In this document: in pieces, positions 1 through 8,524 of the stretch
How the letters are laid out: every line of letters starts with the position of its first letter
Position numbering within the stretch: the stretch's first letter is position 1
Assembly: GCA_934635515.1 (NCBI GenBank)
Contig: CAKTZK010000013.1
Location: 1 to 24,851 of the forward strand
Direction: 5' to 3'
DNA: 24,851 nt
DNA from: an uncultured Oscillospiraceae bacterium
GTDB taxonomy: Bacteria; Bacillota_A; Clostridia; Oscillospirales; Oscillospiraceae
Notes under the pieces: model-generated
What the model saw: the letters and a program-made list of their open reading frames with translations, nothing else
The model's database searches: none
What the model was told of the DNA's origin: nothing
Translations under genes and position numbers: made by a program

Positions 1-320
1 ACTCCCCCGCCCTGTCTGAGGCCGACGCGGGCATCGCCATCTCCACCGGGGCGGCCATCGCCCGGGAGATCGCGGACATCACCATCGCCTCGGAGGACCT
101 GTTTGAGCTGGTGACGCTGCGGCGCCTGGCGGAGGAGCTGATGGGACGCATCCACCGGAGCCACCGGTTTATTGTGGGCTTTAACTTCTCGCTTATTGTG
201 CTGGGCGTGGCCGGGGTACTGCCCCCCACCACCTCGGCGCTGCTGCACAACATGTCCACCCTGGGCATCAGCCTCAAGTGCATGACGGACCTGCTGCCGG
301 AGGAGGGTGAACAGCCCTGA
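1..320 (+). CDS. P1B-type heavy-metal translocating ATPase, C-terminal end (5' truncated)
   Basis: This is the last ~105 codons of a metal-pumping P-type ATPase; the gene starts before the window and the first whole codon begins at base 3. The opening residues SPALSEADAGIAIS are the end of the conserved hinge motif (GDGxNDxPAL...ADxGIA) of the P-domain. The final two membrane helices follow, with the HNxST signature (LLHNMSTLG) seen near the C-terminus of P1B metal ATPases. The family exports or imports transition-metal ions across the cytoplasmic membrane at the cost of ATP. The metal cannot be told, because the CPx helix and N-terminal domains are outside the window. The stop at 318-320 is followed by a strong terminator, so the gene is transcriptionally separate from the polysaccharide locus. 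Confidence 0.9.
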   Translation, partial: SPALSEADAGIAISTGAAIAREIADITIASEDLFELVTLRRLAEELMGRIHRSHRFIVGFNFSLIVLGVAGVLPPTTSALLHNMSTLGISLKCMTDLLPEEGEQP

Positions 321-346
321 CAGCGCCGCATGCTCTATAATAATGT

Positions 347-380
347 AATATCCCCCATACCAAGCGGTATGGGGGATATT
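347..380 (+). terminator. Rho-independent terminator of the P-type ATPase, partly bidirectional
   Basis: A perfect 15-bp stem (347-361 with 366-380) closes a 4-base AAGC loop. On the plus strand it is followed by a T-rich run (TTTAATTTTTT from 381). On the minus strand the stem begins right after the PAP2 gene stop (382-384), but only an A/T-mixed tail follows, so termination from that side is likely weaker. Confidence 0.9.
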
Positions 381-381
381 T

Positions 382-930
382 TTAATTTTTTACTTGACTG
401 AGCTTCCGGGGCAGCCTGCGCTCCAGCTGCACCGCCGCCAGGCCCAGGAGCGCGCCGATAACGGCTCCGGCCAGGATATCCGACGGAAAATGCACGAACA
501 GGTACAGCCGGGAAAAGGCCAGGGCTGCGGCCAGGGGAATGGCTGCCCAGCCGAACTTACGATTGGCTGCGGTGACGATCCAGGCCCCGGTCACCGCGGA
601 CCAGGTGTGGCCCGAGGGGAAGGAGTAGTCCCTGGGACTTTTCACCAGCAGGTCTATGGCCTCCTGCCAGCAGGGACGGGGGCGGGCCACGATGTTTTTA
701 AGCCCGATGTTGCAGATGAGCAGGCCCGCCAGCAGCGCCAACAGGAGGAAAATGCCGTGCTTGCGGTACTTTCTGCTGGCGGTGAGTATAAGGCCCGCCA
801 CGATCCACACGGCCCCGCCCTCCCCCAGAAGGGTGAGCTTGGGCATGAGGAAGTCCAAGGCGCCGCAGCGCAGGTTTTCCTGGATCCAGTGGAGGACGGC
901 CCAGTCCGCGTTTTGAATAAGATCCATCAT
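382..930 (-). CDS. PAP2-family membrane phosphatase
   Basis: This 182-residue integral membrane protein carries the three-part PAP2 acid-phosphatase signature: KNIVARPRP (KxxxxxxRP, about residues 78-86), PSGH (about 105-108) and SRLYLFVHFPSD (SRxxxxxHxxxD, about 139-150), with five or six hydrophobic helices around them. The family hydrolyses lipid phosphates such as phosphatidic acid, phosphatidylglycerol phosphate or undecaprenyl pyrophosphate at the outer membrane face. Size and position next to a capsule-type locus fit a BcrC-like undecaprenyl-pyrophosphatase, but the motifs do not decide the substrate. Two ATG codons are adjacent (930 and 927); the GGGAG box fits the second slightly better. 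It lies 11 bases after the unknown membrane protein and shares its promoter at 2.7 kb. Confidence 0.88.
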   Translation of the reverse strand: MMDLIQNADWAVLHWIQENLRCGALDFLMPKLTLLGEGGAVWIVAGLILTASRKYRKHGIFLLLALLAGLLICNIGLKNIVARPRPCWQEAIDLLVKSPRDYSFPSGHTWSAVTGAWIVTAANRKFGWAAIPLAAALAFSRLYLFVHFPSDILAGAVIGALLGLAAVQLERRLPRKLSQVKN

Positions 931-941
931 ACGCTCCCGCC

Positions 942-2675
942 TTACTGGGCCGCCGTGACGGTGTAGGCGGAGAGGATCTTGTCCTCGCCCTCGGCAAAGG
1001 TGACGGTGACCTGGTCGCCTACGGAGAGGATGACGACGTTTTTATCGTCGGCGGCGGAGATGGCGTAGTACACCGGGCCGTCCTGCAGGCGCAGATAGTA
1101 CCAGGTGTTGCCGTCCACCACGGCGGAGCGGATCTCGGCGATGGTGCCGGTGACCTGACCCTGACCGGAGGGGGTGATGTCGGCATCGCTCTGGTCAATG
1201 AGGCCGTTGCGGGCCAGCATGAGGCGGTAGTTGCTCTCGCAGTCGGCCACGGTGGAGCCGGTGGCCACAATCTGATACTGGCTGACATTGACCATGGCGT
1301 ACATCTTTACCAGGCCCGCCGCGTCCTTCAGGGCCATGAAGTAGCTGGGCTGGTCGGCGATGTTCAGAAGCAGCGGGAAGGTGGCGGTGTAGTTCATCTG
1401 CTGCACCTGGCCCCGGGCGGAGTCCATGGCGGAATACTCCTCGGCACCGGCAACGGAGTAGAAATGGGTCTCCTTGGTGCGCTGGTTGGAGAGGATAAAG
1501 CCGATGTTGGACTCGTCGGACACCACGGAGGTGATGCCGGTATACATATAGACATCGTCGTTCAGGGCGATGTAGTTATAGCCCTCGGTGGTGACGGTGA
1601 CATCACGCTGGCCGAAGAGGGAGTTGATGAAGCCGTTGATATAGGTGCCGTGGTCGTCGTACTGGCTGATGATCAGGTCGGCGTTATACACATGGTCCAC
1701 CCAGGTGGGAATGTCGCCCACCTCATAGTAGCTCGTATCGCCGGTAACGGCATTCACCAGCACCGCCCCCAGCACATCCGTACCGCCGAAGAGACCGATG
1801 GTGTTGGTGATGCGGGGGCAGACCCAGTAGGGGTTGCCGTCCTCGTCGATCTCAAAGGCAGGGGTGTCGAAAATATAAGTCGGATAGTGGAAGCGGAGAT
1901 AACGATTCAGATTGCGGCCGAAGTGCTCGGCGGTGGTGTAGCGGATGCCGTCATTTAGGCGCACCACCTCCACATTTTGCGTCACCATGTCGATGATGAG
2001 ATAGGCGGGCAGACCGTCTGCGCGGTTATTCAGCCACTTGATCCAGTCGCCATAGCGCAGGGCCGTGACCCGGACGGGACGATCCTTATAGTTGATCTGG
2101 GTATAGTCGTCATCCACCTCGAACTGGGAGACCATGTCCGCCAGCTCGCCCAGCTTGCGGTTGCCCAGCTTGGTGGCGGAGTCCCGGTCCAGCATGGGGA
2201 TCTGGTCGAAGGAGATCTCCTGGACCTCGCTGGCAAAGTCGCCGGTCTCCACGGCGAGCAGGTCCCGGTAGTCAGCGGCCCGGAAGAGCCTCCAGCCGAT
2301 GACGGCGCCCACCAGGGCGGTGAGCACCAGGGCCAGGGCCAGGAAAAAGGGGACCTTGCACTGCTTTTTTACAAAGCCGAAGTAGCCCTTGGGTCCCTCT
2401 CCCTGAAAGCCGGAGGTGAGGATGGCCATGACGCAGTACACCGCGCACAGCAGCAGGGCAAACACATAGAAGGACTCGCTGTGCAGATTCAGCGCCGGCA
2501 GGCACACATAGTAGTACACCGCGCCTACCACCAGCGTTACCGCCAGGTTCAGCAGTGTACGGCCCAGGGGCGTACCGATGGCCTTGCGGGGCTTTTTGGG
2601 TTTTTTAGACCGGCCGGCGAAGGGATTTTTACCGGCGAAGCCCTGAAAATCGGGGTCGTTCCAGTTGGTATTCAT
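942..2675 (-). CDS. Uncharacterised membrane protein with large extracytoplasmic domain
   Basis: I do not recognise this 577-residue protein as a named family. A basic, proline/lysine-rich N-terminus (about 20-33) precedes three hydrophobic helices near 41-60, 69-88 and 108-130. A mostly polar region of ~445 residues follows and is probably outside the cell. The last ~70 residues are beta-rich and could be a small barrel of OB type (inference from the alternating pattern). The start at 2675 is chosen because GAGAGGAG sits at the right distance upstream; an in-frame ATG at 2735 would add 20 residues but overlaps the -35 region of the promoter. It is first in a two-gene unit with the PAP2 phosphatase, after the terminator that ends the polysaccharide operon, so a role in envelope biology is plausible but unproven. 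Confidence 0.75.
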   Translation of the reverse strand: MNTNWNDPDFQGFAGKNPFAGRSKKPKKPRKAIGTPLGRTLLNLAVTLVVGAVYYYVCLPALNLHSESFYVFALLLCAVYCVMAILTSGFQGEGPKGYFGFVKKQCKVPFFLALALVLTALVGAVIGWRLFRAADYRDLLAVETGDFASEVQEISFDQIPMLDRDSATKLGNRKLGELADMVSQFEVDDDYTQINYKDRPVRVTALRYGDWIKWLNNRADGLPAYLIIDMVTQNVEVVRLNDGIRYTTAEHFGRNLNRYLRFHYPTYIFDTPAFEIDEDGNPYWVCPRITNTIGLFGGTDVLGAVLVNAVTGDTSYYEVGDIPTWVDHVYNADLIISQYDDHGTYINGFINSLFGQRDVTVTTEGYNYIALNDDVYMYTGITSVVSDESNIGFILSNQRTKETHFYSVAGAEEYSAMDSARGQVQQMNYTATFPLLLNIADQPSYFMALKDAAGLVKMYAMVNVSQYQIVATGSTVADCESNYRLMLARNGLIDQSDADITPSGQGQVTGTIAEIRSAVVDGNTWYYLRLQDGPVYYAISAADDKNVVILSVGDQVTVTFAEGEDKILSAYTVTAAQ

Positions 2676-2705
2676 AGAGTTGCTCCTCTCGTGGTTGTGG
2701 GCATT

Positions 2706-2734
2706 AGTATACCACGAATGTGCCCATTCGTCCA
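2706..2734 (-). promoter_or_regulatory. Promoter of the membrane protein-PAP2 unit
   Basis: On the minus strand, TGGACG (-35, 2729-2734) and TATACT (-10, 2706-2711) are 17 bases apart, and the -10 is preceded by TGG, an extended -10. The box lies just downstream of the terminator of the preceding operon and about 30 bases before the start at 2675. Confidence 0.7.
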
Positions 2735-2735
2735 C

Positions 2736-2769
2736 AAAAAATGCAGGCAGCTCCGGAAAGCTGCCTGCA
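2736..2769 (-). terminator. Rho-independent terminator of the polysaccharide operon
   Basis: On the minus strand, an 11-bp perfect stem (TGCAGGCAGCT pairing with AGCTGCCTGCA, loop of 6) is followed directly by six T residues (2736-2741). It is 14 bases after the stop of the nucleotidyltransferase-PLP fusion gene, marking that gene as the last of its operon. Confidence 0.95.
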
Positions 2770-2783
2770 CGCGGCGGTTTCTG

Positions 2784-4583
2784 TCACAGCGCTTCCCGCA
2801 GAGCTGCCAGCAGACGGTCGTTATCCTGGGTGTTCCGCACGGCCAGGCGCAGATACGGCCTGCCGGAGAGCTTGGCGGAGAGGTCCTTCACCAGCACATC
2901 CTTTTCCAGCAGCCGGGCCGTAAGCTCTGTGGCCGAGCGTCCATCCAAAAGCTCCACCATCACATAGTTGGCCTGGGACGGAATCACCCGCAGGCCCGGC
3001 AGAGCCGCCAGGGCCTCCTGGAAGCGGCGGCGCTCCTGCCGCAGCTGCACAAGGGCCGCCCGATAGTCCTTATTATACTTCTCCGCGATCTGCATATAAA
3101 ACTCACCGAAAGAGTTGATATTCCAGATGGCTACCTCTTTTTTCATGGCGGCGATGCGCGCCTCATCTGCCGAGGCCAGCACACCCAGGCGAACGCCGGG
3201 CACGCCGTAGGACTTGGAGATGGACTTCATCACCAGCATATTGGGGTACGCGCGAAGGATGGGCTCATGAATACAGGTGCTGTCGGCCTCGTCGGCAAAG
3301 TCCACGAAGGACTCGTCCAGCACAAAGCAGATCTCTCTCTCCCGGCACCACTGGGCCAGGCGAAGCACATCCGCCTTGGGAATATAGTTGCCGGAGGGGT
3401 TATCGGGATTGATGAGGATGAGATTCTTGACCGGATGGGCGGCGAAAAAGGCCATGAGGTCGTCCGCCGTATAGCGGTAGTCGGCGTTATCAGGAGTGAA
3501 GACCACCTCCTCACAGCACATACGGTGGGGATACTCCTCGAAGGTGGGGCGCACCACGCCGGTGGGGCCGTTCAGGTTTTCCACCAGGCACTTAATAAGC
3601 TCCGCCGCACCGTTGCCCACCACGATATGCTCCCGGTGGACGCCAAAATTCTTGGCGGCCAGGAGGCTATTCACCTGCATGCCGGAGGGATACTGGGTCA
3701 GCAGGGTCCCAAAGCTGGCCTGCATCTCATCCACCAGGCGGCGGGGCGGGTAGTAGGGGTTTACCAGGTAGCAGAAATCCAGCAGGTGCGGGTAGCGCCA
3801 ATAGCCGCCGTAGCGGGACTGGACGGCCCGAAGCTTCTCCTGCCAGGTAGGGGCGAACATGGAGCTGGCAATGTCCAGATCCTGCTCGTCATCGATCTCA
3901 TACCACTTTTCTCCGGAGAGCTTCTTGGCGCGGATCTGGGGATCGTCCAGCATGGTGATGACCCGCAGCACCTGCTCATAATACTCGTTATTGCCCAGGG
4001 CCTGGGAGTAGGCCTCCAGGAAGGGCACATAATATTTCTGGGAGAACTCGCGGCTGAACTTATAGAGATTCACCGTTTTATAATACTCCGGAATGTCTGC
4101 GAAAACGAACTTGCTGCCGGGCACAAAGGCCTCAATACGGTCATCCTCCGACAGCTTGACGCAGGTGCCGTCCATCCAGCTCTCGTATTTATCCACCAGG
4201 GCCAGGGTGGGCCGGGGATCGGACAGCAGCTTTTGCAGCACGCTGTCCTCGAAGATCACGTCGGACTCCAGCAACAGCGTGTCGTCCTCCTCCAGCTTGT
4301 CCCGGGCCAGGAAAAGCGAGTAGATGTTATTGGTCTTGTCGTACACCGGGTTGTCCACATACACGATGGGAGTGGCCACGGAAAGGGTAGCGATATAGTC
4401 CATCAGCTTCCGCCCCTCATAGCCCACCACGATAACGATGCGCTCTAAGCCGCAGGCATCCAGCTGATGCAGCATCCGGTCGATGAGAGCCACCCCGTTG
4501 ACCTTGACCATGCACTTTGTATTATTTTGTGTAAGCTCCTTCAGGCGCTTGCCCATTCCGGCCGCTAAAATCAGTCCCTGCAT
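2784..4583 (-). CDS. Fused LicC/PntC-like nucleotidyltransferase and HisC/CobD-like PLP enzyme
   Basis: This 599-residue protein has two domains. Residues 1-245 are a nucleotidyltransferase: LILAAGMGKRL (4-14) is the nucleotide loop, K23 and K27 lie in the substrate strand, D108 in LLLESDV is a metal ligand, and WYEIDDEQDL (227-236) is the second metal motif typical of enzymes that activate phosphocholine or aminoethylphosphonate with CTP. Residues ~262-599 are a fold-type I PLP enzyme of the HisC/CobD group: NPDNPSGN (392-399), LDESFVDF (422-429) and SISKSYGVPGVRLG (454-467), with K457 the likely Schiff-base lysine. My inference is that the C-terminal half makes an amino-alcohol phosphate (for example by decarboxylating O-phosphoserine or O-phosphothreonine, as CobD does) and the N-terminal half turns it into a CDP-derivative for the LicD protein encoded upstream. 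A plain aminotransferase is the alternative. AAGGAGG precedes the ATG, and the gene is last in its operon. Confidence 0.85.
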   Translation of the reverse strand: MQGLILAAGMGKRLKELTQNNTKCMVKVNGVALIDRMLHQLDACGLERIVIVVGYEGRKLMDYIATLSVATPIVYVDNPVYDKTNNIYSLFLARDKLEEDDTLLLESDVIFEDSVLQKLLSDPRPTLALVDKYESWMDGTCVKLSEDDRIEAFVPGSKFVFADIPEYYKTVNLYKFSREFSQKYYVPFLEAYSQALGNNEYYEQVLRVITMLDDPQIRAKKLSGEKWYEIDDEQDLDIASSMFAPTWQEKLRAVQSRYGGYWRYPHLLDFCYLVNPYYPPRRLVDEMQASFGTLLTQYPSGMQVNSLLAAKNFGVHREHIVVGNGAAELIKCLVENLNGPTGVVRPTFEEYPHRMCCEEVVFTPDNADYRYTADDLMAFFAAHPVKNLILINPDNPSGNYIPKADVLRLAQWCREREICFVLDESFVDFADEADSTCIHEPILRAYPNMLVMKSISKSYGVPGVRLGVLASADEARIAAMKKEVAIWNINSFGEFYMQIAEKYNKDYRAALVQLRQERRRFQEALAALPGLRVIPSQANYVMVELLDGRSATELTARLLEKDVLVKDLSAKLSGRPYLRLAVRNTQDNDRLLAALREAL

Positions 4584-4623
4584 AGGCTTTCCTCCTTGCC
4601 CCGCATTCTAATTCTCTCTTTTG

Positions 4624-5964
4624 TTACAGCACGATGCCGGCCAGCACCGGGATATTCTCCCGACGGCACAGCTCCATCTCCTGGTGCAAGGTGCAGCAGT
4701 CGGTGCGGTCAAGCTCCACCACAGGGACAACGCTCTGGGCCGTAAGGATCTGCTGCAGAGCCGCCGGGTCCGCCGTATCCATGGTGCAGGAAACGGCCTC
4801 CAGGCCGGACTGACGCAAAAGCTGCTCCGCCGACTGCACAGCACTCTGGGCCGCCGGCTGCAATGCCTGGGAGGCCAGCAGCACCACCTGGGTCAGGCCC
4901 CGCTTGGCGCAGACGGTCTTCAGGTAGGCCGCCAGCAGCGGGCCTGCCTGGGCGTTTTCGGCGGTAAGCTCCGCCACATAGTCAAAGGGCTCCAGGTCCT
5001 GCAGATCCCGCACGCTGCGCACGCAGGTGCTGGCCAGATAGCGCAGGACCACCACCAGCACGCCCAGCAGCAGGCCAAACAGCAGGCCCACCACCAGATA
5101 CTTCGGCTGCAGCACACTGGCGGGATTCTCCACGGCGGCAACCTGAGTGATATCCTCCTGGGCAAAGCCCTCCTCCTCCATCTCCTTGGCCAGCAGATCC
5201 TTCTGCAGGCGGCTGAGCTTGGCCTGAGCAGAGGTGCTGGAAGAGGTAAGAGATGTAAGGGAGTCGTTGAGCGTGGTCTTCCGCTCTAAGATCTTGGTAT
5301 CGGTGGTGAAGGTCTGGGTGCGGCTCACCTGGGTGCAGGTGCTCCCCTTGGCCAGAGTGACCGCATGCAGCTCCTGCTCCACATAATCCGCAATGGCGGC
5401 GGCCTGTTCCGGGGTCTCACCGTAAATGGTCAGATGGATGTAATCATTATCAAACAGAGAGGACAGGGTCAGGGAATTGCCGCTGTCGATCTCACTGACG
5501 GAGATCAGCTCCTTCAGATAGGACGCGTCCTCCTGCCAGCTGAGCTTTTGGGCCAGGCGCTGCAAAAAGTCCTGCCCGGTGAGCACCTCATAGCAGCTCT
5601 GGATCGCCGCGCTGCCCGGAACGGACAGCTGGAAGGTCAGCTTCTCGGTAGCGGTGTGCATGACGTCCACGTTCATCAGCACCGAACGCTCCAGATATGT
5701 GCTCATGGACTGCATCTGCTTTTTATTCTGCAGGATGCTCTCCACGGCCGCCTGCTCCTCCTCGGAAAGCTGCTCCCGGATCTGGTCAGCGGTCTGGTCG
5801 ATGTGGACGGCGTTGCCGTCCCGGTTGCGCATATAGCCCAGAAGATCGATGGCGATGCCGCACACCAGCGTGATAGCCAGCACCAGCACCCAGCTTTTTT
5901 TGATGCGCTGCCACACATCCTGCCAGTACAGGCGGCGCTCTTTCTTGTTCATTTCTCCGTTCAT
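4624..5964 (-). CDS. Wzz/CpsC-like chain-length protein with degenerate BY-kinase-like tail
   Basis: This 446-residue protein has the polysaccharide co-polymerase layout: a cytoplasmic N-terminus, TM1 at about 24-43, a long extracytoplasmic region with coiled-coil character (about 225-265), and TM2 at about 289-309. The ~135-residue tail after TM2 resembles the start and end of a CpsD/Wzc bacterial tyrosine kinase (RSVRDLQDLEPFDYVAEL, then strands TQVVLLAS and VVPVVEL, ending VLAGIVL). The Walker A loop is absent where expected (about 363-375), and there is no terminal tyrosine cluster. It should set chain length in the membrane with the Wzy polymerase, but the tail should not phosphorylate. 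The start at 5964 has AAAGGTG upstream; ATG codon 5 has its GGAG too close. Confidence 0.8.
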   Translation of the reverse strand: MNGEMNKKERRLYWQDVWQRIKKSWVLVLAITLVCGIAIDLLGYMRNRDGNAVHIDQTADQIREQLSEEEQAAVESILQNKKQMQSMSTYLERSVLMNVDVMHTATEKLTFQLSVPGSAAIQSCYEVLTGQDFLQRLAQKLSWQEDASYLKELISVSEIDSGNSLTLSSLFDNDYIHLTIYGETPEQAAAIADYVEQELHAVTLAKGSTCTQVSRTQTFTTDTKILERKTTLNDSLTSLTSSSTSAQAKLSRLQKDLLAKEMEEEGFAQEDITQVAAVENPASVLQPKYLVVGLLFGLLLGVLVVVLRYLASTCVRSVRDLQDLEPFDYVAELTAENAQAGPLLAAYLKTVCAKRGLTQVVLLASQALQPAAQSAVQSAEQLLRQSGLEAVSCTMDTADPAALQQILTAQSVVPVVELDRTDCCTLHQEMELCRRENIPVLAGIVL

Positions 5965-6002
5965 GGAATCACCTTTATCCTTTTTCTAAATTTAATGATG
6001 GA

Positions 6003-7106
6003 TCACAGATCCTCTTTTGCCAGAATATCAGCGATGCGCACGCTGGCGTAGCCGTCGCCGTATGGATTGCTGGCCTGGCTCATGCTGCGGTAGGCCTCCC
6101 GGTCATCCAGCAGGAGCTTGATGTTCTGATAAATGGGCTCCTCCTCGGTGCCCACCAGCTTCAGCGTACCGGCGGCGATGCCCTCGGGCCGCTCGGTGGT
6201 GTTGCGCATGACCAGGACAGGCTTGCCCAGAGAGGGGGCCTCCTCCTGGATGCCGCCGCTGTCGGTAAGGATCAGGTAGCTGGCGGCCATGAAATTGTGG
6301 AAATCCAACACATCCAGAGGCTCGATGAGGCGGATACGGTCGCAGCCCGTCAGCTCCTGGGCGGCGATCTGCCGCACCTGGGGATTCATGTGGATGGGGT
6401 AGATGAGCTTCACGTCCTCATATTCGTCCATAATGCGACGGATGGCCCGGAACATCTCATGCATGGGCTGACCCAGGTTCTCACGGCGGTGGGCGGTGAG
6501 CAAGATCAGGCGGCTGCCCTCGGCCCAGGTGAGATTCTCCTGGGTATAATGCTCCGTCACTGTGGTACGCAGGGCATCAATGGCGGTGTTGCCGGTGACA
6601 TAGATGCTGTCGGGGTCCTTGCCCTCCCGCAGCAGATTCTGCCGGGCCGTTTCCGTGGGGGCAAAGTTATAGCGGGCCAGGATACCCACCGCCTGGCGGT
6701 TGAACTCCTCCGGATAGGGGGAGTAAATATCATAGGTACGCAGACCGGCCTCCACATGGCCCACGGGGATCCGCATGTAAAAGCAGGCCAGGGCCGTGGT
6801 AAAGGTGGTGGAGGTATCGCCGTGGACCAGGACGATGTCCGGCTTCTCCTTTTCCAGCACCGGCGGGATCTTCTCCAGGATCGCCTGGGTGACGTCAAAA
6901 AGCGTCTGCCCCTGCTTCATGATGGACAGGTCATAGTCCGCCTGCACATGAAAGGCCCGCATCACCTGCTCCAGCATGGATCTATGCTGGCCGGTGGTAC
7001 ACACCACGGTGGTGAACTCCTGCCTGCTCTTGAGCTCGTTGACCAGGGGGCACATTTTAATAGCCTCCGGCCGGGTGCCGAACACCAGCATTACCTTTTT
7101 ACTCAT
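6003..7106 (-). CDS. wecB: UDP-N-acetylglucosamine 2-epimerase (non-hydrolysing), WecB/MnaA type
   Basis: This 367-residue cytosolic enzyme interconverts UDP-GlcNAc and UDP-ManNAc. The N-terminus FGTRPEAIKMCPL (9-21) is the classical WecB/MnaA signature. HGDT (D97), HVEAGLR (E119), PEE (133-134) and the HRREN loop (H206) match the active-site residues of the family, and TDSGGIQEEAPSLGKP is the nucleotide-binding stretch. Length is normal. It overlaps the wzx-like gene by 4 bases (ATGA), so the two are translationally coupled. Because WbpA/B/D/E homologues are in the same locus, the enzyme might instead epimerise UDP-2,3-diacetamido-glucuronic acid to the manno form (the WbpI role); the motif is nearer to MnaA, so I cannot settle this. 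Confidence 0.93.
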   Translation of the reverse strand: MSKKVMLVFGTRPEAIKMCPLVNELKSRQEFTTVVCTTGQHRSMLEQVMRAFHVQADYDLSIMKQGQTLFDVTQAILEKIPPVLEKEKPDIVLVHGDTSTTFTTALACFYMRIPVGHVEAGLRTYDIYSPYPEEFNRQAVGILARYNFAPTETARQNLLREGKDPDSIYVTGNTAIDALRTTVTEHYTQENLTWAEGSRLILLTAHRRENLGQPMHEMFRAIRRIMDEYEDVKLIYPIHMNPQVRQIAAQELTGCDRIRLIEPLDVLDFHNFMAASYLILTDSGGIQEEAPSLGKPVLVMRNTTERPEGIAAGTLKLVGTEEEPIYQNIKLLLDDREAYRSMSQASNPYGDGYASVRIADILAKEDL

Positions 7107-8524
7107 TTTTTTCTACCTCTGTATTCTCTGAATTTACCCAGTAATCGTTTCCAGATGACAACGATGGTCTTGCCGTTCAAGGCCAGGATCGCCGCCGTCA
7201 GCACCCCGGCCGCAGGATAGCGGTAGGAGCCGGACCCGGTCATGACCACCGCCTCTGCGATCAGCAGCACGTTCTGCGCCAGAATATTCCACAGGCGTAC
7301 ATGGTGGCGCACATACTTCCGGGTGTCTACGATCCGGATCAGCGCCATGACCGCATAGCTGATCAGGGTGGCGTAAGCCGCGCCCAGGGCCCCCATACGG
7401 GGGATCAGCAGCAGATTCAGCACCACATTGACCACCGCCGCCAGAATGGTGGACACCATGACCATTACGTTATTTTTTATCACACCATAGAAGGTGCCGA
7501 AATAGGCCGCGTAGCAGCTGTAAACCGCCGCTGCCAGCAGGATCGGCAGGATAAACCGGCCCTCGTAAAATTCCTTTTGCAGCACGATGCGGCACAGCAC
7601 GTCCGTGCACAGGGTGACCACCGACGCCAGACACAGCAAAAAGGTGGACAGTGCTGTGAATATCTCGGAATAGAAGGTCTCGCTGTCCTCGCTCTTGCTC
7701 TCCTTCACGGCGGAATACTGCCACGCCTGCTGGAAGATGGCGGAGAAAGTGGACAGCACCGCCGGCAGCTTACTGGCCGCCGTATATACGCCGCACACCG
7801 CGTCGCTGACCATATACTGCAGCATATATCGGTCGGACACGTTCACGACCCACCAGCCCAGCATATTGGGGACGCAGGGGATGGAGTAGCGGAGCATGAC
7901 CCGGCGCAGGGCCTTATCGGGCCGGAAGCGGAGGGAGATGTATTTCCTTTGCCCGGTGGCGAAGAAAATATAGACCGAGGCTGTTACATTGGCCACGATG
8001 ATGGAGCAGATATAGGAGGCGACACCGCCTTTGAGCACCAGCAAGAGCAGCACGTTCATGCCCGTGAGCATTAGGGCGTTTATAACGCCGGCAATGGCAA
8101 AGGGCACATTCCGGCCCAAGGCCCGGGCAAACTGCAACACGGCCTTATAAATGCTGAAGGAGATATACAGCGCGCCGAACAGCAGCGTCTCCGGATTTTG
8201 GAAAACGGCGTACAGCACCGCCGAACCTACCGTCACGAACAGGATAGACCACAGGGTTATGCGCATGGTGATGCCATAAGTCTGCTGCAGGTCCGCATCG
8301 TCGTCTATTGTGAATCGGTACATGGCCTCCACCACATACATGGTAGCAATGGGGTAGACGATGTCGATGAGGGTATTGAGCATCTCCGCCCGGGCATACT
8401 GGGCGGTGGACAGGGCCGAGGTATACAGCGGCACCATGAGGAAATAGATCAGCTTCGTCAGCAGATTTCCCGCAGCGAACACCGCCGTGTCCTTGGCAAG
8501 TCTTGTATATTTATTTTCTGACAT
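7103..8524 (-). CDS. wzx: Wzx-type polysaccharide repeat-unit flippase (MOP superfamily)
   Basis: This 473-residue protein has about 12-14 hydrophobic helices and the usual N-terminal pattern of polysaccharide flippases (NKYTRLAKDTAVFAAGNLLTK, then the PLYTSALS segment). It should move the undecaprenyl-linked repeat from the inner to the outer face of the membrane. A soluble-looking basic stretch at the C-terminus (KFREYRGRKK) faces the cytoplasm. It overlaps the upstream polymerase gene by 14 bases and the downstream epimerase gene by 4, showing tight coupling. Substrate specificity cannot be read from sequence. Confidence 0.88.
   Translation of the reverse strand: MSENKYTRLAKDTAVFAAGNLLTKLIYFLMVPLYTSALSTAQYARAEMLNTLIDIVYPIATMYVVEAMYRFTIDDDADLQQTYGITMRITLWSILFVTVGSAVLYAVFQNPETLLFGALYISFSIYKAVLQFARALGRNVPFAIAGVINALMLTGMNVLLLLVLKGGVASYICSIIVANVTASVYIFFATGQRKYISLRFRPDKALRRVMLRYSIPCVPNMLGWWVVNVSDRYMLQYMVSDAVCGVYTAASKLPAVLSTFSAIFQQAWQYSAVKESKSEDSETFYSEIFTALSTFLLCLASVVTLCTDVLCRIVLQKEFYEGRFILPILLAAAVYSCYAAYFGTFYGVIKNNVMVMVSTILAAVVNVVLNLLLIPRMGALGAAYATLISYAVMALIRIVDTRKYVRHHVRLWNILAQNVLLIAEAVVMTGSGSYRYPAAGVLTAAILALNGKTIVVIWKRLLGKFREYRGRKK

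Noticed and set aside
2676..2735. A 20-residue N-terminal extension of the unknown membrane protein
   Set aside because: It would overlap the promoter boxes; ATG at 2675 has a proper GAGAGGAG site.
1977..4448. Plus-strand open frame of 823 codons
   Set aside because: It is antisense to two well-supported minus genes, has a His/Gly/Gln/Leu-rich composition with no recognisable motif, and has no good ribosome site. Long shadow frames are expected at this GC content.
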